9,887 nucleotides of DNA from assembly GCA_947372535.1 (NCBI GenBank), contig CANBUA010000180.1, positions 1 through 9,887 of the forward strand. Reading direction: 5' to 3'. Below are positions 6,945 to 9,887 of the stretch, piece by piece. Position 1 is the first letter of the stretch. Every line of letters begins with the position of its first letter. The stretch is from Burkholderiales bacterium (GTDB lineage: Bacteria > Pseudomonadota > Gammaproteobacteria > Burkholderiales > Burkholderiaceae). The position numbers and the translations under genes are program-made. The notes under the pieces are model-generated. The model did not search any database. It was not told the DNA's origin and saw only the letters and a program-made list of their open reading frames with translations.

Positions 6945-9887
<2,943 letters not shown>

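Overview
The window looks like a chromosomal segment of a GC-rich betaproteobacterium, most likely Burkholderiales and Comamonadaceae-like. This is inferred from the protein families (RmuC, HemH, two-subunit CoA transferase, a PEP-CTERM protein) and the GC-rich third codon positions; no rRNA or other marker fixes the taxon. There are seven protein genes, no RNA genes, no CRISPR array and no insertion sequence. Coding density is high, and no gene-free stretch exceeds about 175 bases.

Left part, plus strand (54-2931): a short-chain dehydrogenase/reductase, a hotdog-fold acyl-CoA thioesterase that ends at a clear intrinsic terminator (1461-1488), then a separate two-gene operon for a succinyl-CoA:3-ketoacid CoA-transferase (scoA-scoB). 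The four genes fit acyl-CoA, 3-hydroxy/3-ketoacyl or ketone-body/polyhydroxybutyrate metabolism. The terminator shows that scoAB is its own transcription unit.

Middle (2941-4285): on the minus strand, convergent with scoB, lies a secreted PEP-CTERM protein built from seven HAF-type repeats. It has an N-terminal signal peptide and a C-terminal PEP-CTERM sorting signal, so it should be handled by an exosortase that is not in the window. A 12-bp perfect hairpin sits where it converges with scoB. Its upstream region is shared with the divergent rmuC gene and holds two short palindromes and a good candidate promoter for rmuC.

Right part: rmuC (plus) runs tail to tail into hemH (ferrochelatase, minus) with only 3 bases between stop codons. 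Upstream of hemH in its own direction, 52 bases away, is the 3' part of a large hybrid sensor histidine kinase (at least five PAS domains, HisKA, HATPase, C-terminal receiver). Its 5' end is outside the window: the reading frame stays open to base 9887 and encodes the end of another PAS domain.

No wholly new system is evident. The points most worth a second look are the seven-repeat PEP-CTERM protein, the 12-bp hairpin between convergent genes, the apparently leaderless rmuC start (with a similar layout at hemH), and a PAS domain in the kinase that keeps a cysteine at the place of the LOV photo-adduct cysteine.
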